A stretch of DNA of 64,000 nucleotides from Streptomyces sp. SID8374 (GTDB lineage: Bacteria > Actinomycetota > Actinomycetes > Streptomycetales > Streptomycetaceae), in NCBI RefSeq assembly GCF_009865135.1, contig NZ_WWGH01000002.1:1550001-1614000 (forward strand), read 5' to 3'. Both the position numbers and the translations under genes were made by a program. The notes below the pieces were generated by a model. The model worked only from the letters and a program-made list of their open reading frames with translations, was not told the origin of the DNA and searched no databases. Within the stretch, counting starts at the first letter, position 1. Each line of letters starts with the position of its first letter. Positions 8,617 to 17,047 of this stretch are shown one piece after another.

Positions 8617-8970
8617 TCAGACGGCCACGTTCCGGTCGACGTACTCGAAGACCGAGCCGTCCGGGTGCAGCGCGATCAGGTTGCGGCCCGCCGGGGTCGG
8701 CACCGGCCCCGCCACGATCCGCGCACCCGCCCGGGTCAGCGCCGCGTTCGCCTCGTCGACGTTCTTCACGGCGATGGTCGCGCTCACCTTGCGCAGCACC
8801 TCCAGCTCCGACTCGGGCCCGCTCATCAGCAGGAAGCAGCCGATCGCGGCGACCGACACCCCGCCGCGCTCGAAGCGCTGGGCCGGGGTGCCTGTCAGTC
8901 CCTGGTAGAAGGCGACCGCGGCCTCCAGGTCGTCGACGCAGATACGCAGCGTGGTTCCGAGGATCTCCAT
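8617..8970 (-). CDS. VOC-family (glyoxalase/bleomycin-resistance fold) protein
   Basis: A 117-residue single VOC domain. The start 'EILGTTLRICVDDLEAAVAFYQGLTG' has the beta-alpha order of this fold, and the second half ends 'GRNLIALHPDGSVFEYV', the usual position of the metal-ligand glutamate. These small proteins are metal-dependent isomerases, dioxygenases or drug-sequestering proteins; which applies cannot be told. It converges on the arginase-fold gene with a 22-base gap. Confidence 0.8.
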   Translation of the reverse strand: MEILGTTLRICVDDLEAAVAFYQGLTGTPAQRFERGGVSVAAIGCFLLMSGPESELEVLRKVSATIAVKNVDEANAALTRAGARIVAGPVPTPAGRNLIALHPDGSVFEYVDRNVAV

Positions 8971-9081
8971 GCGTACGAGGGTAGTTGGCGCCCGCCGCGC
9001 GTGTGATCGATTCGGGTCCGATCCGGCCCTGTTCCGGTCCGCCGGAATCCGGGGGCGCAGCGCCGGGGGCTGCCCCGCCGC

Positions 9082-9891
9082 TCACCCCCGGCAGAGCACC
9101 TCGCCGTGCGGGACCATGAACCAGCCGTCGCCCTCCTCGCCCCAGCCGCGCCAGGTGTCCGCGATGGCCGTCAGCTGCTCGGTGCTCGCATGGCCGCCCC
9201 GTACCGCCAGTTCGGCGTAGACCGAGTCCGTCGTACGGTCCGCCCACAGCCCGCTCCACCAGGCGCGGGTCTCCGGGGTGGCGAAACACCAGGCGGCGGC
9301 GGTCGGGGTGATGTCGGTGAACCCGGCCTCCCGCGCCCAGGAGAGCAGCATCCGCCCGGCGTCCGGCTCGCCGCCGTTGGCGCGGGCCACCCGCCGGTAC
9401 ACCTCCTGCCACTCCGTAAGCCCGGGCGTCTCCGGGTACCAGGCCATCGCCGCGTAGTCGCTGTCGCGCGCCGCGACCACCCCGCCGGGCCGGCAGACGC
9501 GCCGCATCTCGCGCAGCGCCTGGACCGGGTCGCCCACATGCTGGAGCACCTGGTGGGCGTGGACGACGTCGAAGGAGTCGTCGGGGAAGTCCAGTGCGTG
9601 GACATCGGCGACCGCGAACTCGACGTTCTCCAGGCCGCGTTCGGCGGCCACCGCGGCTGCCTGCTCCAGGATCCCGGTCCCGGTGTCGACGGCCGTCACC
9701 CGGCCCGGCGCGACCAGCGCCGCCAGGTCGGCGGTGATGGTGCCGGGCCCGCAGCCGACGTCCAACACCGCCATGCCGGGGCGGAGTTCACCGAGCAGAT
9801 AGCCCGCCGAGTTGGCGGCGGTCCGCCAGCGGTGCGAGCGCAGCACCGACTCGTGGTGGCCGTGGGTGTAGACGGCGGTCTCTTTCGGCAT
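9082..9891 (-). CDS. Class I SAM-dependent methyltransferase
   Basis: 269 residues with the canonical Rossmann methyltransferase core. Motif I is VLDVGCGPGTI (about residues 43-53), an acidic residue ends strand 2 in 'VTAVDTG', motif II is 'VEFAVADVHAL', and motif IV/post-motif is 'FDVVHAHQVLQHVGDP'. It resembles UbiE/Coq5-like small-molecule methyltransferases. The C-terminal third is a cap for substrate recognition. There is no partner gene to indicate the acceptor; it stands alone between the VOC and PAP2-kinase genes on the same strand. Confidence 0.85.
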   Translation of the reverse strand: MPKETAVYTHGHHESVLRSHRWRTAANSAGYLLGELRPGMAVLDVGCGPGTITADLAALVAPGRVTAVDTGTGILEQAAAVAAERGLENVEFAVADVHALDFPDDSFDVVHAHQVLQHVGDPVQALREMRRVCRPGGVVAARDSDYAAMAWYPETPGLTEWQEVYRRVARANGGEPDAGRMLLSWAREAGFTDITPTAAAWCFATPETRAWWSGLWADRTTDSVYAELAVRGGHASTEQLTAIADTWRGWGEEGDGWFMVPHGEVLCRG

Positions 9892-9996
9892 GGCGGCGTC
9901 CTTTCTCGGAACGGCGGTTGCGCGCTCCGACCACCGTACGCCGCCATGTCGGATGGTGAGATGGGTGTCTTGCGATGCGGACGGCGGGGGTGGTGG

Positions 9997-11511
9997 TCAG
10001 ACGTGCATCGGGCAGTAGACCGTCAGCGCCTCCGGCAGCTTGTCGATGAGCAACTCGGTCCCGGAGTGGGCCACTTCACCGTCGTACGCGTACGGAGTCC
10101 CCGGAGCCAGCCCGGCGATCCGCACCCGGCGCCGCCGCACCGCCGCGTGGGCGGGGGAGCGGGTCAGCGGGCCGGCCACCGCCGCCGCCAGCAGGCGGAG
10201 CGCCGGGCCCCGGCCGCCGTGCACCACCCTCACGTCCAGCAGCCCGTCCGCCAGGTTGTGGCGCCGGCCGGGTGCCGGGCCGACCCGCTGGAAGAGGCCG
10301 TTGCCGACGAAGAGCAGCCACAACGGGCGCTTGCGGCCCTGGAGTTCGGCTTCCAGGGGGCGCTGGCCGCGCAGTACGTGGAGGGCGGCGAGCACCCCGG
10401 CCGGCCAGCCGCCGATCCGGGGCGACCAGTGTTCCCGGGTCCGCACGAGCTCCGGATAGGCGCCCAGGCTGAACGCGTTGAGGAAGTAGCCGTCGGCCCC
10501 GTCGGGTCCCTTCGGGCCCGGGCGGAACCTGCCCAGGTCGACCTGTATGGCGTCGCCCGCCGTGAGCGCGGCCGCCGCCTCCTGGACCGTCTCGATGCCC
10601 AGGTCGTAGGCGAAGTGGTTGAGCGTCCCGCCGGGGAAGACCGCCAGCGGCATCCCGTGCGTCGCCGCGACGGAGGCCGCCAGATTCACCGTGCCGTCGC
10701 CCCCGCAGACGCCCAGGGCCTGGCCCCGGCCCGCTGCCTTCTCCATGGCGGTGGAGAGGTCGGCGGGCGCGCACTCGACCACCTCGGCCAGCGGCAGCAC
10801 CTCGCGCACCATCGACGCGGTCGCCGTCGCCGTGCCGGAGGCCTCGTTCACCACCACCACGAGCCCTTTGCCGCCGGGCAGCGCGGGCGCCTCACCGGGC
10901 GGGCGGCCGGGAGCCGGGAGCTGACCCCGGGTGGGGACGACCCCGCGCAGGGCGAACGCGGCTCCTATGCCGAGGGCGGCCCCGGCCAGCACATCGCTCG
11001 GGTAGTGGACGCCCGTGTAGACGCGGGAGGCGGCCACCGCCACCGCCACGGGGGCGACGACCGCGCCCCAGCCCCTCGACTCCAGGGCGACGCCGGTGGC
11101 GAAGGCCGCGGCGGAGGCCGCGTGGCCGGAGGGGAAGGACGTGGTGATCGGCTGCCGCTTGAGCTGCCGCATGACCGGCACCTGATCGAGTATCGGCCGC
11201 TGCCGCCGGACCGCGCCCTTGCCGACGGTGTTGATCGCCGCCGAGGCCACGGCCAGCGACGCGACCCCGCGCAGCGCGGCCCGGCGGGAGCGCGCGCTGG
11301 AGCCGAGGGCCGCGATACCGACCGCCGTCCCGAACCAGAGCAGCCCGTGGTTGGCGCTCCGGCTCAGCTTGGGCAGCAGGGGGTCGGCGCCCGGCCAGTG
11401 CCGGTCGGCGACGCTGTGGAAGACGGCGAGGTCCCGTCCTTGCAGCCAGTTCCGTACCTTTCCCACGGCAGGGGAGGAGGAGGACGTGTTCGGTGACGAC
11501 ATGGGCGACAT
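9997..11511 (-). CDS. Bifunctional PAP2 phosphatase / diacylglycerol kinase-family protein
   Basis: A 504-residue two-domain protein. The N-terminal membrane PAP2 domain (about residues 25-192) has all three motifs: K98 to R105-P106, PSGH at 127-130 and SR at 162-163 with H169. The C-terminal domain (about 215-500) is a DAGK/YegS-type lipid kinase with GGDGT at 270-274 followed by a 'GGTLNHFA' loop. The fusion is common in actinobacteria and suggests processing of phosphatidic acid or polyprenyl phosphates, with one domain removing and the other adding phosphate at the membrane. The gene is monocistronic and divergent from the aminotransferase-fold gene. Confidence 0.9.
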   Translation of the reverse strand: MSPMSSPNTSSSSPAVGKVRNWLQGRDLAVFHSVADRHWPGADPLLPKLSRSANHGLLWFGTAVGIAALGSSARSRRAALRGVASLAVASAAINTVGKGAVRRQRPILDQVPVMRQLKRQPITTSFPSGHAASAAAFATGVALESRGWGAVVAPVAVAVAASRVYTGVHYPSDVLAGAALGIGAAFALRGVVPTRGQLPAPGRPPGEAPALPGGKGLVVVVNEASGTATATASMVREVLPLAEVVECAPADLSTAMEKAAGRGQALGVCGGDGTVNLAASVAATHGMPLAVFPGGTLNHFAYDLGIETVQEAAAALTAGDAIQVDLGRFRPGPKGPDGADGYFLNAFSLGAYPELVRTREHWSPRIGGWPAGVLAALHVLRGQRPLEAELQGRKRPLWLLFVGNGLFQRVGPAPGRRHNLADGLLDVRVVHGGRGPALRLLAAAVAGPLTRSPAHAAVRRRRVRIAGLAPGTPYAYDGEVAHSGTELLIDKLPEALTVYCPMHV

Positions 11512-11663
11512 GGCTCAGCGAATACCCGGCCTCGGGCCGATGAACCAGCAGGCGCGCTGAGAGCCTCGCCACGCGTCGCCGGTCACCGGCACAACGGCCC
11601 GGCCTCGCCCGGGTGCGCAATTGGGCGGGCGGCCCGGTCCGAACCTCCGTATAAAGGGCCCAA

Positions 11664-11732
11664 GAGCGCCCCGGACGCAGAAAGGGTGCCAAGAGCGCCC
11701 CGGAGCACAACGGGCCCGGAGAGCGCCCCGGA
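11664..11732 (+). repeat. Three 12-bp direct repeats GAGCGCCCCGGA
   Basis: Exact copies lie at 11664-11675, 11693-11704 and 11721-11732, spaced 29 and 28 bases, in the 257-bp divergent region between the PAP2-kinase gene and the aminotransferase-fold gene. A TATAAA hexamer at 11650-11655 stands out in this GC-rich spacer, but no -35 at normal distance is visible. Near-helical spacing (about 2.7 turns) could allow stacked protein binding, but this is unproven. Confidence 0.55.
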
Positions 11733-11768
11733 GCCGTAGAAGCGGCGGTGGCGGCGGAGGAGGCCGGA

Positions 11769-12974
11769 ATGCACGAGGACCACGGGCCCGTCCGCTACGG
11801 GCCTCCCGCCCCCGACCCCGGCCTCCCGGTCCTCCCCGGACTGGCCGCCGTCCTGGCCGCCGCGGCGGACCGCACCCGCCCCGAGCCGCCCGGCGGCGGC
11901 CACGGCCTGCGCGAGGCGGCCTGCGCCTACTGGGCCCGGCGCGGGCTCCACGGCGGCCCGGAGAACATCGTCGCCGCCCCCGGCGGCCAGCCGCTCCTCC
12001 TCGCCCTGATCGCCGCCCACGGCGGCGACGTCCTGATGCCCCGCCCCTGCCCGGCCACCTGGATGCCGCAGGCCCGGCTGCTCGGGCGGCCCGCCTACCA
12101 GGTGCCGACGCCCGCCGAGTGCGGGGGCGTCCCCGACCCGTACGCCCTGCTGGAGACCGTGCGCCGGGTACGGGCCGAGGGCGGGCGGCCGAAACTGCTG
12201 GTGCTCTCCGTCGCCGACGACCCCACCGCCACCGTCGCCCCGCCCGAGCTGGTGCGGGAGGCCTGCGAGGCGGCGGTCGGCGAGGGGATGCACATCATCA
12301 GCGACGAGACCTGGCGCGACACCGTGCACCGGCCCCGCGACACCGTCCTGCTCAGCCCCGCCGAGATGTGCCCCGACGACGTCACCGTGATCAGCGACCT
12401 CTCCGGCGCGCTCACCCCCGCCGCCTGGCCGGTCGCCGTCGCCCGCTTCCCCGACACCGCGCGGGCGGCCGTACGCCGGGCCCGCACGCTGGACATCCTC
12501 ACCGCGCTGGGCGCCCTGGTCGCCGGTCCCCTCGCGCCCGCCGCCGCCCACGCACTCGGCGAGCCGGAGGCCGTACGGGAACGGATCCGGCAGGCCGCCG
12601 GGCTCCAGGCACACGTGGCCGCCGCCGCCCACCGCGCCGTCCTCACCTCGGGCGCTCTGGCCCGCCCCCCGCAGGCGGGCCGCCACCTCTACGCGGACCT
12701 CGGCCCGCTCCGCCCCCGGCTGGCGGAGCTCGGCGTCACGGACTCCATGGAGCTGGAGGAGTACCTCACCGACCGGCTCGGCGCCCCCACCCCGGGGGGC
12801 CACCGCTTCGGGGACGAGCTGGGCGCCCTGCGCGTACGCCTGGGCACCGGACCCCTGCTGGGGACCACGCCCGAGGAGCAGCGGGTGTCCCTGACGGCGG
12901 CGGAACCGCTGGAGCTGCCGCATGTGGAGCGGGCGCTGAGCGCGTTCGCGGCGGCCTTCGGGGAGCTGCGGTGA
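11769..12974 (+). CDS. Aminotransferase class I/II-fold protein lacking the PLP lysine
   Basis: 401 residues; ATG at 11769 is chosen because GGAGGAGG lies just upstream of it. The fold-type I layout is recognisable: a Gly-rich N-terminus ('RTRPEPPGGGHGLREA'), the cofactor loop 'AAPGGQPLLL' and the ring-contacting aspartate D179 in 'IISDETW'. At the place where active enzymes have S-x-S-K and the Schiff-base lysine, this protein has 'VISDLSGALTP', with Gly213 at the lysine position. The usual N-P-x-N-P-T-G loop is also degenerate ('VADDPTATV'). It is therefore probably not a transaminase and may be a binding or regulatory pseudo-enzyme. It converges with the DedA gene. Confidence 0.7.
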   Translation: MHEDHGPVRYGPPAPDPGLPVLPGLAAVLAAAADRTRPEPPGGGHGLREAACAYWARRGLHGGPENIVAAPGGQPLLLALIAAHGGDVLMPRPCPATWMPQARLLGRPAYQVPTPAECGGVPDPYALLETVRRVRAEGGRPKLLVLSVADDPTATVAPPELVREACEAAVGEGMHIISDETWRDTVHRPRDTVLLSPAEMCPDDVTVISDLSGALTPAAWPVAVARFPDTARAAVRRARTLDILTALGALVAGPLAPAAAHALGEPEAVRERIRQAAGLQAHVAAAAHRAVLTSGALARPPQAGRHLYADLGPLRPRLAELGVTDSMELEEYLTDRLGAPTPGGHRFGDELGALRVRLGTGPLLGTTPEEQRVSLTAAEPLELPHVERALSAFAAAFGELR

Positions 12975-12987
12975 GCCTCCGGCGACG

Positions 12988-13638
12988 TCAGCTTGTCGCG
13001 TCGCCCGTCCCGTGCCCGAACCGCCCGCGCACCCTCCGCCACACCGCCGGAGCCCCGCTGATCACCAGGGTCAGCGCCACCGCCGCCACCACGCCCTGCC
13101 ACGGCTCCGGGAAGAGCGAACCGCCCAGGATCCCGATCAGCTGGTACGTCGCCGCCCACGCCAGACACGCCGGCACATCGCCCCGGGCGAACGTCTTGAG
13201 CGGCATCTTCCCCAGCAGGCAGGCCAGCATCACCGGGATCCGCCCGGCCGGCACCAGCCGGGACAGGATCAGCACCGTCCCGCCGTGCTCGTCCAGCTTC
13301 TCCCGCGCCTGCGCGAGCCGCTCCGGCGCGGCCCGGCGCGTGAGCGCCTCCAGCCACTTCGAACCGTTCTTCGAGCGCACCCCGCGCTGCCCCAGCCAGT
13401 AGAGGCAGACATCGCCCAGGAACGCCGCCCCCGAGGCCACCAGGAAGACGAAGAGCAGCGAGAACGGCGACGACTGGTGGAGCGCCACCACCCCCGCCGA
13501 ACTCACCAGCGCCCCCGTCGGGATCACCGGCACCAGCGACCCCAGCGCCACCATCAGGAACAGCGTCGGGTAGCCCACGGCCTGCTGGGTCGACTCGGTG
13601 GGCAGCGCCCCCACCACCGTTTCGAGCTCCGGGATCAC
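12988..13638 (-). CDS. DedA-family membrane protein
   Basis: 216 residues with several hydrophobic segments (about 22-50, 58-78, 135-160 and 170-195). It carries the DedA signatures 'FLGDVCLYWLGQRGV' and 'SRLVPAGRIPVMLACLLGKM', including the conserved R-x-x-P-x-x-R pattern. DedA proteins flip lipids such as undecaprenyl phosphate or phosphatidylethanolamine and support membrane-potential homeostasis. Its start overlaps the MBL hydrolase stop by 4 bases (ATGA), so the two are co-translated from the MBL gene's transcript. Confidence 0.85.
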   Translation of the reverse strand: MIPELETVVGALPTESTQQAVGYPTLFLMVALGSLVPVIPTGALVSSAGVVALHQSSPFSLLFVFLVASGAAFLGDVCLYWLGQRGVRSKNGSKWLEALTRRAAPERLAQAREKLDEHGGTVLILSRLVPAGRIPVMLACLLGKMPLKTFARGDVPACLAWAATYQLIGILGGSLFPEPWQGVVAAVALTLVISGAPAVWRRVRGRFGHGTGDATS

Positions 13639-14417
13639 CGGCCGCCCTCCGGCCGGACCCGCTCGCCGTGGGACAACAGGTGCACCGCCACCTCGGGCGC
13701 CCGCATGCCCGCCTGCCGGACGAACTCGTCGCCCGGCCCGTGGAACTCGTGCGGCCGCACCCCGTCCAGACCGATCGGCCAGTACGTGCCGAAGTGCACC
13801 GGCACCGCCGAGCGCGGCTCCAGCAGCCGCAGCGCCTCGGCGGCCCGGGACGCGTCCAGATGGCCGTGGCCGAGGTACGGGCCCCAGCCGCCCACCGGCA
13901 GCAGCGCCACATCCACCGCGCCCACCGCGTCCGCCATCTCGTCGTAGAGCCCGGTGTCCCCGGCGAAGTACGTACGGGCCTCGCCCTCGACCACGTAACC
14001 GAGCGCGGGCACCTTGCGCGGCCCGACCGGCAGCCGCCGCCCGTCGTGGAGCGCCGGGACCGCCCGCACCCGCACCTCACCGACCCGGACCTCGTCGCCC
14101 GCCCGGACCTCCGTGACGGCGAGTTCCCGCTTCCGGCACAGGGCCCTCAGCCCGGGTACGGCCGCGACCGCGCCGCTCGGCACGATCAGCCGGGTGCCGG
14201 GGGCCAGCCGGGAGAGCGAGGGCAGATGCAGATGGTCGGAGTGCAGATGCGAGACCAGCACCACCTCGGCGAGCGCGGCCTGCGGCGGCGGCACCTCGCC
14301 CCGGCGGCGGCGCAGATGCGCGAAGCGCCGTACGAAGAGGGGGTCGGTCAACACACGTACCCCGGAGTCCTCGATCGTGCAGGTGGCATGACCCCACCAG
14401 GTGACCTCCACCGGCAC
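13635..14417 (-). CDS. MBL-fold metal-dependent hydrolase
   Basis: 260 residues. The metallo-beta-lactamase core has the H-x-H-x-D-H motif in 'SHLHSDHLH' (about residues 56-64), a further aspartate in 'FAGDTGLYDEM' and the last histidine in 'VPVHFGTYWP'. The opening 'WWGHATCTIEDSGVRVLTDP' is characteristic of the UlaG/NAPE-PLD-like branch, which hydrolyses lactones or phosphodiesters. No signal peptide is present. It is the first gene of a two-gene operon with the DedA membrane protein, so a lipid substrate is possible but not shown. Confidence 0.85.
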   Translation of the reverse strand: MPVEVTWWGHATCTIEDSGVRVLTDPLFVRRFAHLRRRRGEVPPPQAALAEVVLVSHLHSDHLHLPSLSRLAPGTRLIVPSGAVAAVPGLRALCRKRELAVTEVRAGDEVRVGEVRVRAVPALHDGRRLPVGPRKVPALGYVVEGEARTYFAGDTGLYDEMADAVGAVDVALLPVGGWGPYLGHGHLDASRAAEALRLLEPRSAVPVHFGTYWPIGLDGVRPHEFHGPGDEFVRQAGMRAPEVAVHLLSHGERVRPEGGR

Positions 14418-14608
14418 GTCCCGCCTCCTCGCTCGGCCTCCGCGACCCCATGCCCCGGAGCGGCCCCGCCCACACCCGTACGGAACAGGCGCGGCCCCTA
14501 CGAGCCTATGCGCCCCCCGGCCTCCACCACGACGGCCCCTGACCGGGGCCGACGCTGTGAAAAGCTGGGGAGCGGGCTCCTGACGTACGGGTCCGCAGTG
14601 GAGAAGGC

Positions 14609-16900
14609 GTGAGGTGGACCGGCGTGGACGAGCGGAGACGGCGTACGCCGGGGTGGCGTACGGCGCGATGGCGTACGGCGGGCGGCGCGCTGATGCGGGT
14701 CGTCGCGGTCTGGGCGGTCTCCACCCTCACCATGCTCGCGCTCGCCGGCATCCTGCCCGACTTCCAGCTCCAGTCCGACGACGGCGACACCATCACCCGT
14801 ACCGCGTTCACGGCGGCCTGGGGCGCGGGCGCGTTCGGCCTGCTCTCCGCGCTGGTGTGGCCCGTCCTCGTCCGGGCCCTGCTCATCGTCCCCGCGCTCG
14901 TCCTCGGCGCGCTGGTCTTCTTCCTCAACGGCTCGCTGCTGCTGATCGCGCTGCGCCTCATCCCGGACGGGCGCGGGGACGCCGCCCCGGAGACCGCGGT
15001 GGTCGTCGCCGCCGTGATGTCCGCCGTCGCTTCCGCCACCTCCACCGCGCTCGCGGTCCGCGACGACGAGGCCTACCGCCGCAGGCTCTCCCGCCTCGCC
15101 GACCGGCGCCGCCGACGCGGCTCCCCGGACATCCTGGGACCCGAGCGCGACGGACCGCCCGGCACGGTCTTCCTCCAGCTGGACGGCGTCGGCCACGACG
15201 TCCTGGTGAAGGCGGCGGCCGACGGGCTCATGCCGACCGTCGCGGGCTGGCTCGCCGACTCCTCCGGACACCGCCTCACCCCCTGGCGCACCGACTGGTC
15301 CAGCCAGACCGGCGCCAGCCAGCTCGCCATCCTGCACGGCTCCAACCACGACGTCCCCGCCTTCCGCTGGTACGAGAAGGAGACCGGCACCGTCATGGTC
15401 TCCAGCCGCCCCGCCAGCGCCTTGGAGATGCAGCGCCGCGCCATCGCCCGCACCCGGGACAGCGGCCTGCTCACCATCGACGGCGCCAGCCGCGGCAACC
15501 TCTTCAGCGGCGGCGCCGGACAGCTCGCCCTGGTCCTCTCCATGGCCGCCCGGCGCGGCAAGGGCCGGCGCTCCCGCTCCGGATACTTCGCCTACTTCTC
15601 CGACCCGGCCAACGCCGTCCGTACCGCGCTCTCGTTCGCCGCCGAGGTGGGCCGTGAGATCGGCCAGTCGACCCGGGCCCGCCTCCGGCACGTCACCCCA
15701 CGCGTCAAGCGCGGCGGCCTCTACCCCTTCATCCGGGCCTTCGCCACCGTCGTGGAGCGCGATGTGGTCGTCTCCGCCGTCCTCGGCGACATGTTCGCCG
15801 GACGCACCGCCGTCTACGCCGACCTGGTCGCCTACGACGAGGTCGCCCACCACTCCGGACCGCACAGCCGCGACGCCGAGAAGGTCCTCCAGCGCCTCGA
15901 CCGCTCGCTCGCGCTGATCGCCAAGATCGCCGACCACACCCCGCGTACGTACCGGATCGTGCTCCTCTCCGACCACGGCCAGAGCCCCGGCGAGACGTTC
16001 GCCGGAAGGTACGGGCTGACGCTCAAGGACCTGGTACGGGCGGGGTGCGGGCTCCCCGTACCGCGCCGGGCCCGTGGCACGCACAGCGCCTCCGAGGCAC
16101 GGGACGCGGTCCGCATCGCCCTGCACCGCCCGCCCGCCGAGGTGGAACCGGAGGCGGAGCAGGCGGCCAAGCGCTCCGAACCGATCGTGCTGGCCTCCGG
16201 CAACCTCGGCCTGATCTCGTTCCCCGACATCGAGGGGCGCGCCTCGCGCGAACAGATCGACCGCCGCAACCCGGCTCTCCTCTCCACGCTCGCGAACCAT
16301 CCGGGGGTCGGCTTCCTCCTCGTACGCAGTAAGGAACACGGCTCCGTGGTGCTCGGGCCGGGCGGGACGGAGGTCCCCGTCGCCGAACTGGCCGACGGCG
16401 AGGGGCCGCTCGCCGTCTTCGGTACCGGCGCGGCCGCCGCCGTACGGCGCACCGACACCTTCCCGCACGTCGCCGACATCATGGTCAACTCGATGTACGA
16501 CCCCGAGACCGGCACCGTGCACGCCTTCGAGGAGCAGATCGGTTCGCACGGCGGGCTGGGCGGTGAGCAGTCCCGGCCGTTCCTGCTCTGGCCGCGCGGG
16601 ATGACGGACCCGCTGGACATCGTGGCCGCGGAGACCGCCGAGGGCGCGCCGATGCCGCCTGGCGGCGGGCTGGTGGGCGCGGAGGCGGTGCACCGGGTGC
16701 TGACCCGCTGGCTGCTGGAGTTCTCCGGGCCCCAGGTGCCGGTGCGGGCGGAGGGGTTCACGGGGGCCGCCCGGGCGGACGAGCCGTTCCCGGGGGAGGG
16801 GGCCGCCGACGGTCAGGGGCGGGTCGATGTTCCGAGTCCGGACGCGCGGAAACCACCACCGGTGCTCCGCGAGATCCCGCTTCCGGAGTCACGGGGCTGA
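14609..16900 (+). CDS. Membrane-anchored alkaline-phosphatase-superfamily phosphodiesterase
   Basis: 763 residues from GTG 14609 (GGAG 5 bases upstream); GTG 14624 is an alternative start. The N-terminus (about residues 28-150) holds four hydrophobic segments like a small holin-type membrane module. The soluble domain (about 185-690) belongs to the nucleotide pyrophosphatase/phosphodiesterase clan: 'VFLQLDGVGHDVL' supplies the first metal aspartate, 'SSQTGASQ' the likely Thr/Ser nucleophile region, and 'YDEVAHHSG', 'LLSDHGQ' and 'GSHGGLGG' the remaining metal ligands. It probably cleaves phosphodiester or phosphomonoester bonds at the cell surface. The tail after about residue 715 is low-complexity. 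It is monocistronic. Confidence 0.82.
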   Translation: MRWTGVDERRRRTPGWRTARWRTAGGALMRVVAVWAVSTLTMLALAGILPDFQLQSDDGDTITRTAFTAAWGAGAFGLLSALVWPVLVRALLIVPALVLGALVFFLNGSLLLIALRLIPDGRGDAAPETAVVVAAVMSAVASATSTALAVRDDEAYRRRLSRLADRRRRRGSPDILGPERDGPPGTVFLQLDGVGHDVLVKAAADGLMPTVAGWLADSSGHRLTPWRTDWSSQTGASQLAILHGSNHDVPAFRWYEKETGTVMVSSRPASALEMQRRAIARTRDSGLLTIDGASRGNLFSGGAGQLALVLSMAARRGKGRRSRSGYFAYFSDPANAVRTALSFAAEVGREIGQSTRARLRHVTPRVKRGGLYPFIRAFATVVERDVVVSAVLGDMFAGRTAVYADLVAYDEVAHHSGPHSRDAEKVLQRLDRSLALIAKIADHTPRTYRIVLLSDHGQSPGETFAGRYGLTLKDLVRAGCGLPVPRRARGTHSASEARDAVRIALHRPPAEVEPEAEQAAKRSEPIVLASGNLGLISFPDIEGRASREQIDRRNPALLSTLANHPGVGFLLVRSKEHGSVVLGPGGTEVPVAELADGEGPLAVFGTGAAAAVRRTDTFPHVADIMVNSMYDPETGTVHAFEEQIGSHGGLGGEQSRPFLLWPRGMTDPLDIVAAETAEGAPMPPGGGLVGAEAVHRVLTRWLLEFSGPQVPVRAEGFTGAARADEPFPGEGAADGQGRVDVPSPDARKPPPVLREIPLPESRG

Positions 16901-16909
16901 ACGCGCGGC

Positions 16910-17047
16910 CCTCGGCTCGGCGTCCCCTGGATCAGCAGCCTCGGCTCAGGGCCCTTCGGCTCAACGACCCTGGCTCAGCGTCCCCCGGCTGACCGCCCCG
17001 GCTGAGCGACTCCCGGTTCAGGGGCCCGGCTCAGCGTTCTCGGCTCA
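16910..17047. repeat. Degenerate ~15-bp tandem repeat between convergent genes
   Basis: About nine to ten imperfect copies of a unit close to CCGGCTCAGCGNCCC fill the space between the phosphodiesterase stop and the lacI-type stop, running into the last codon of the latter. Some units are inverted (GGCTCAGCG versus GGCTGAGCG), so short hairpins could form and stop both transcripts. No clean terminator is seen here. Confidence 0.6.

Noticed and set aside
14609..15050. Prophage holin
   Set aside because: The membrane helices are fused in frame to a phosphodiesterase domain, and no phage genes are present.
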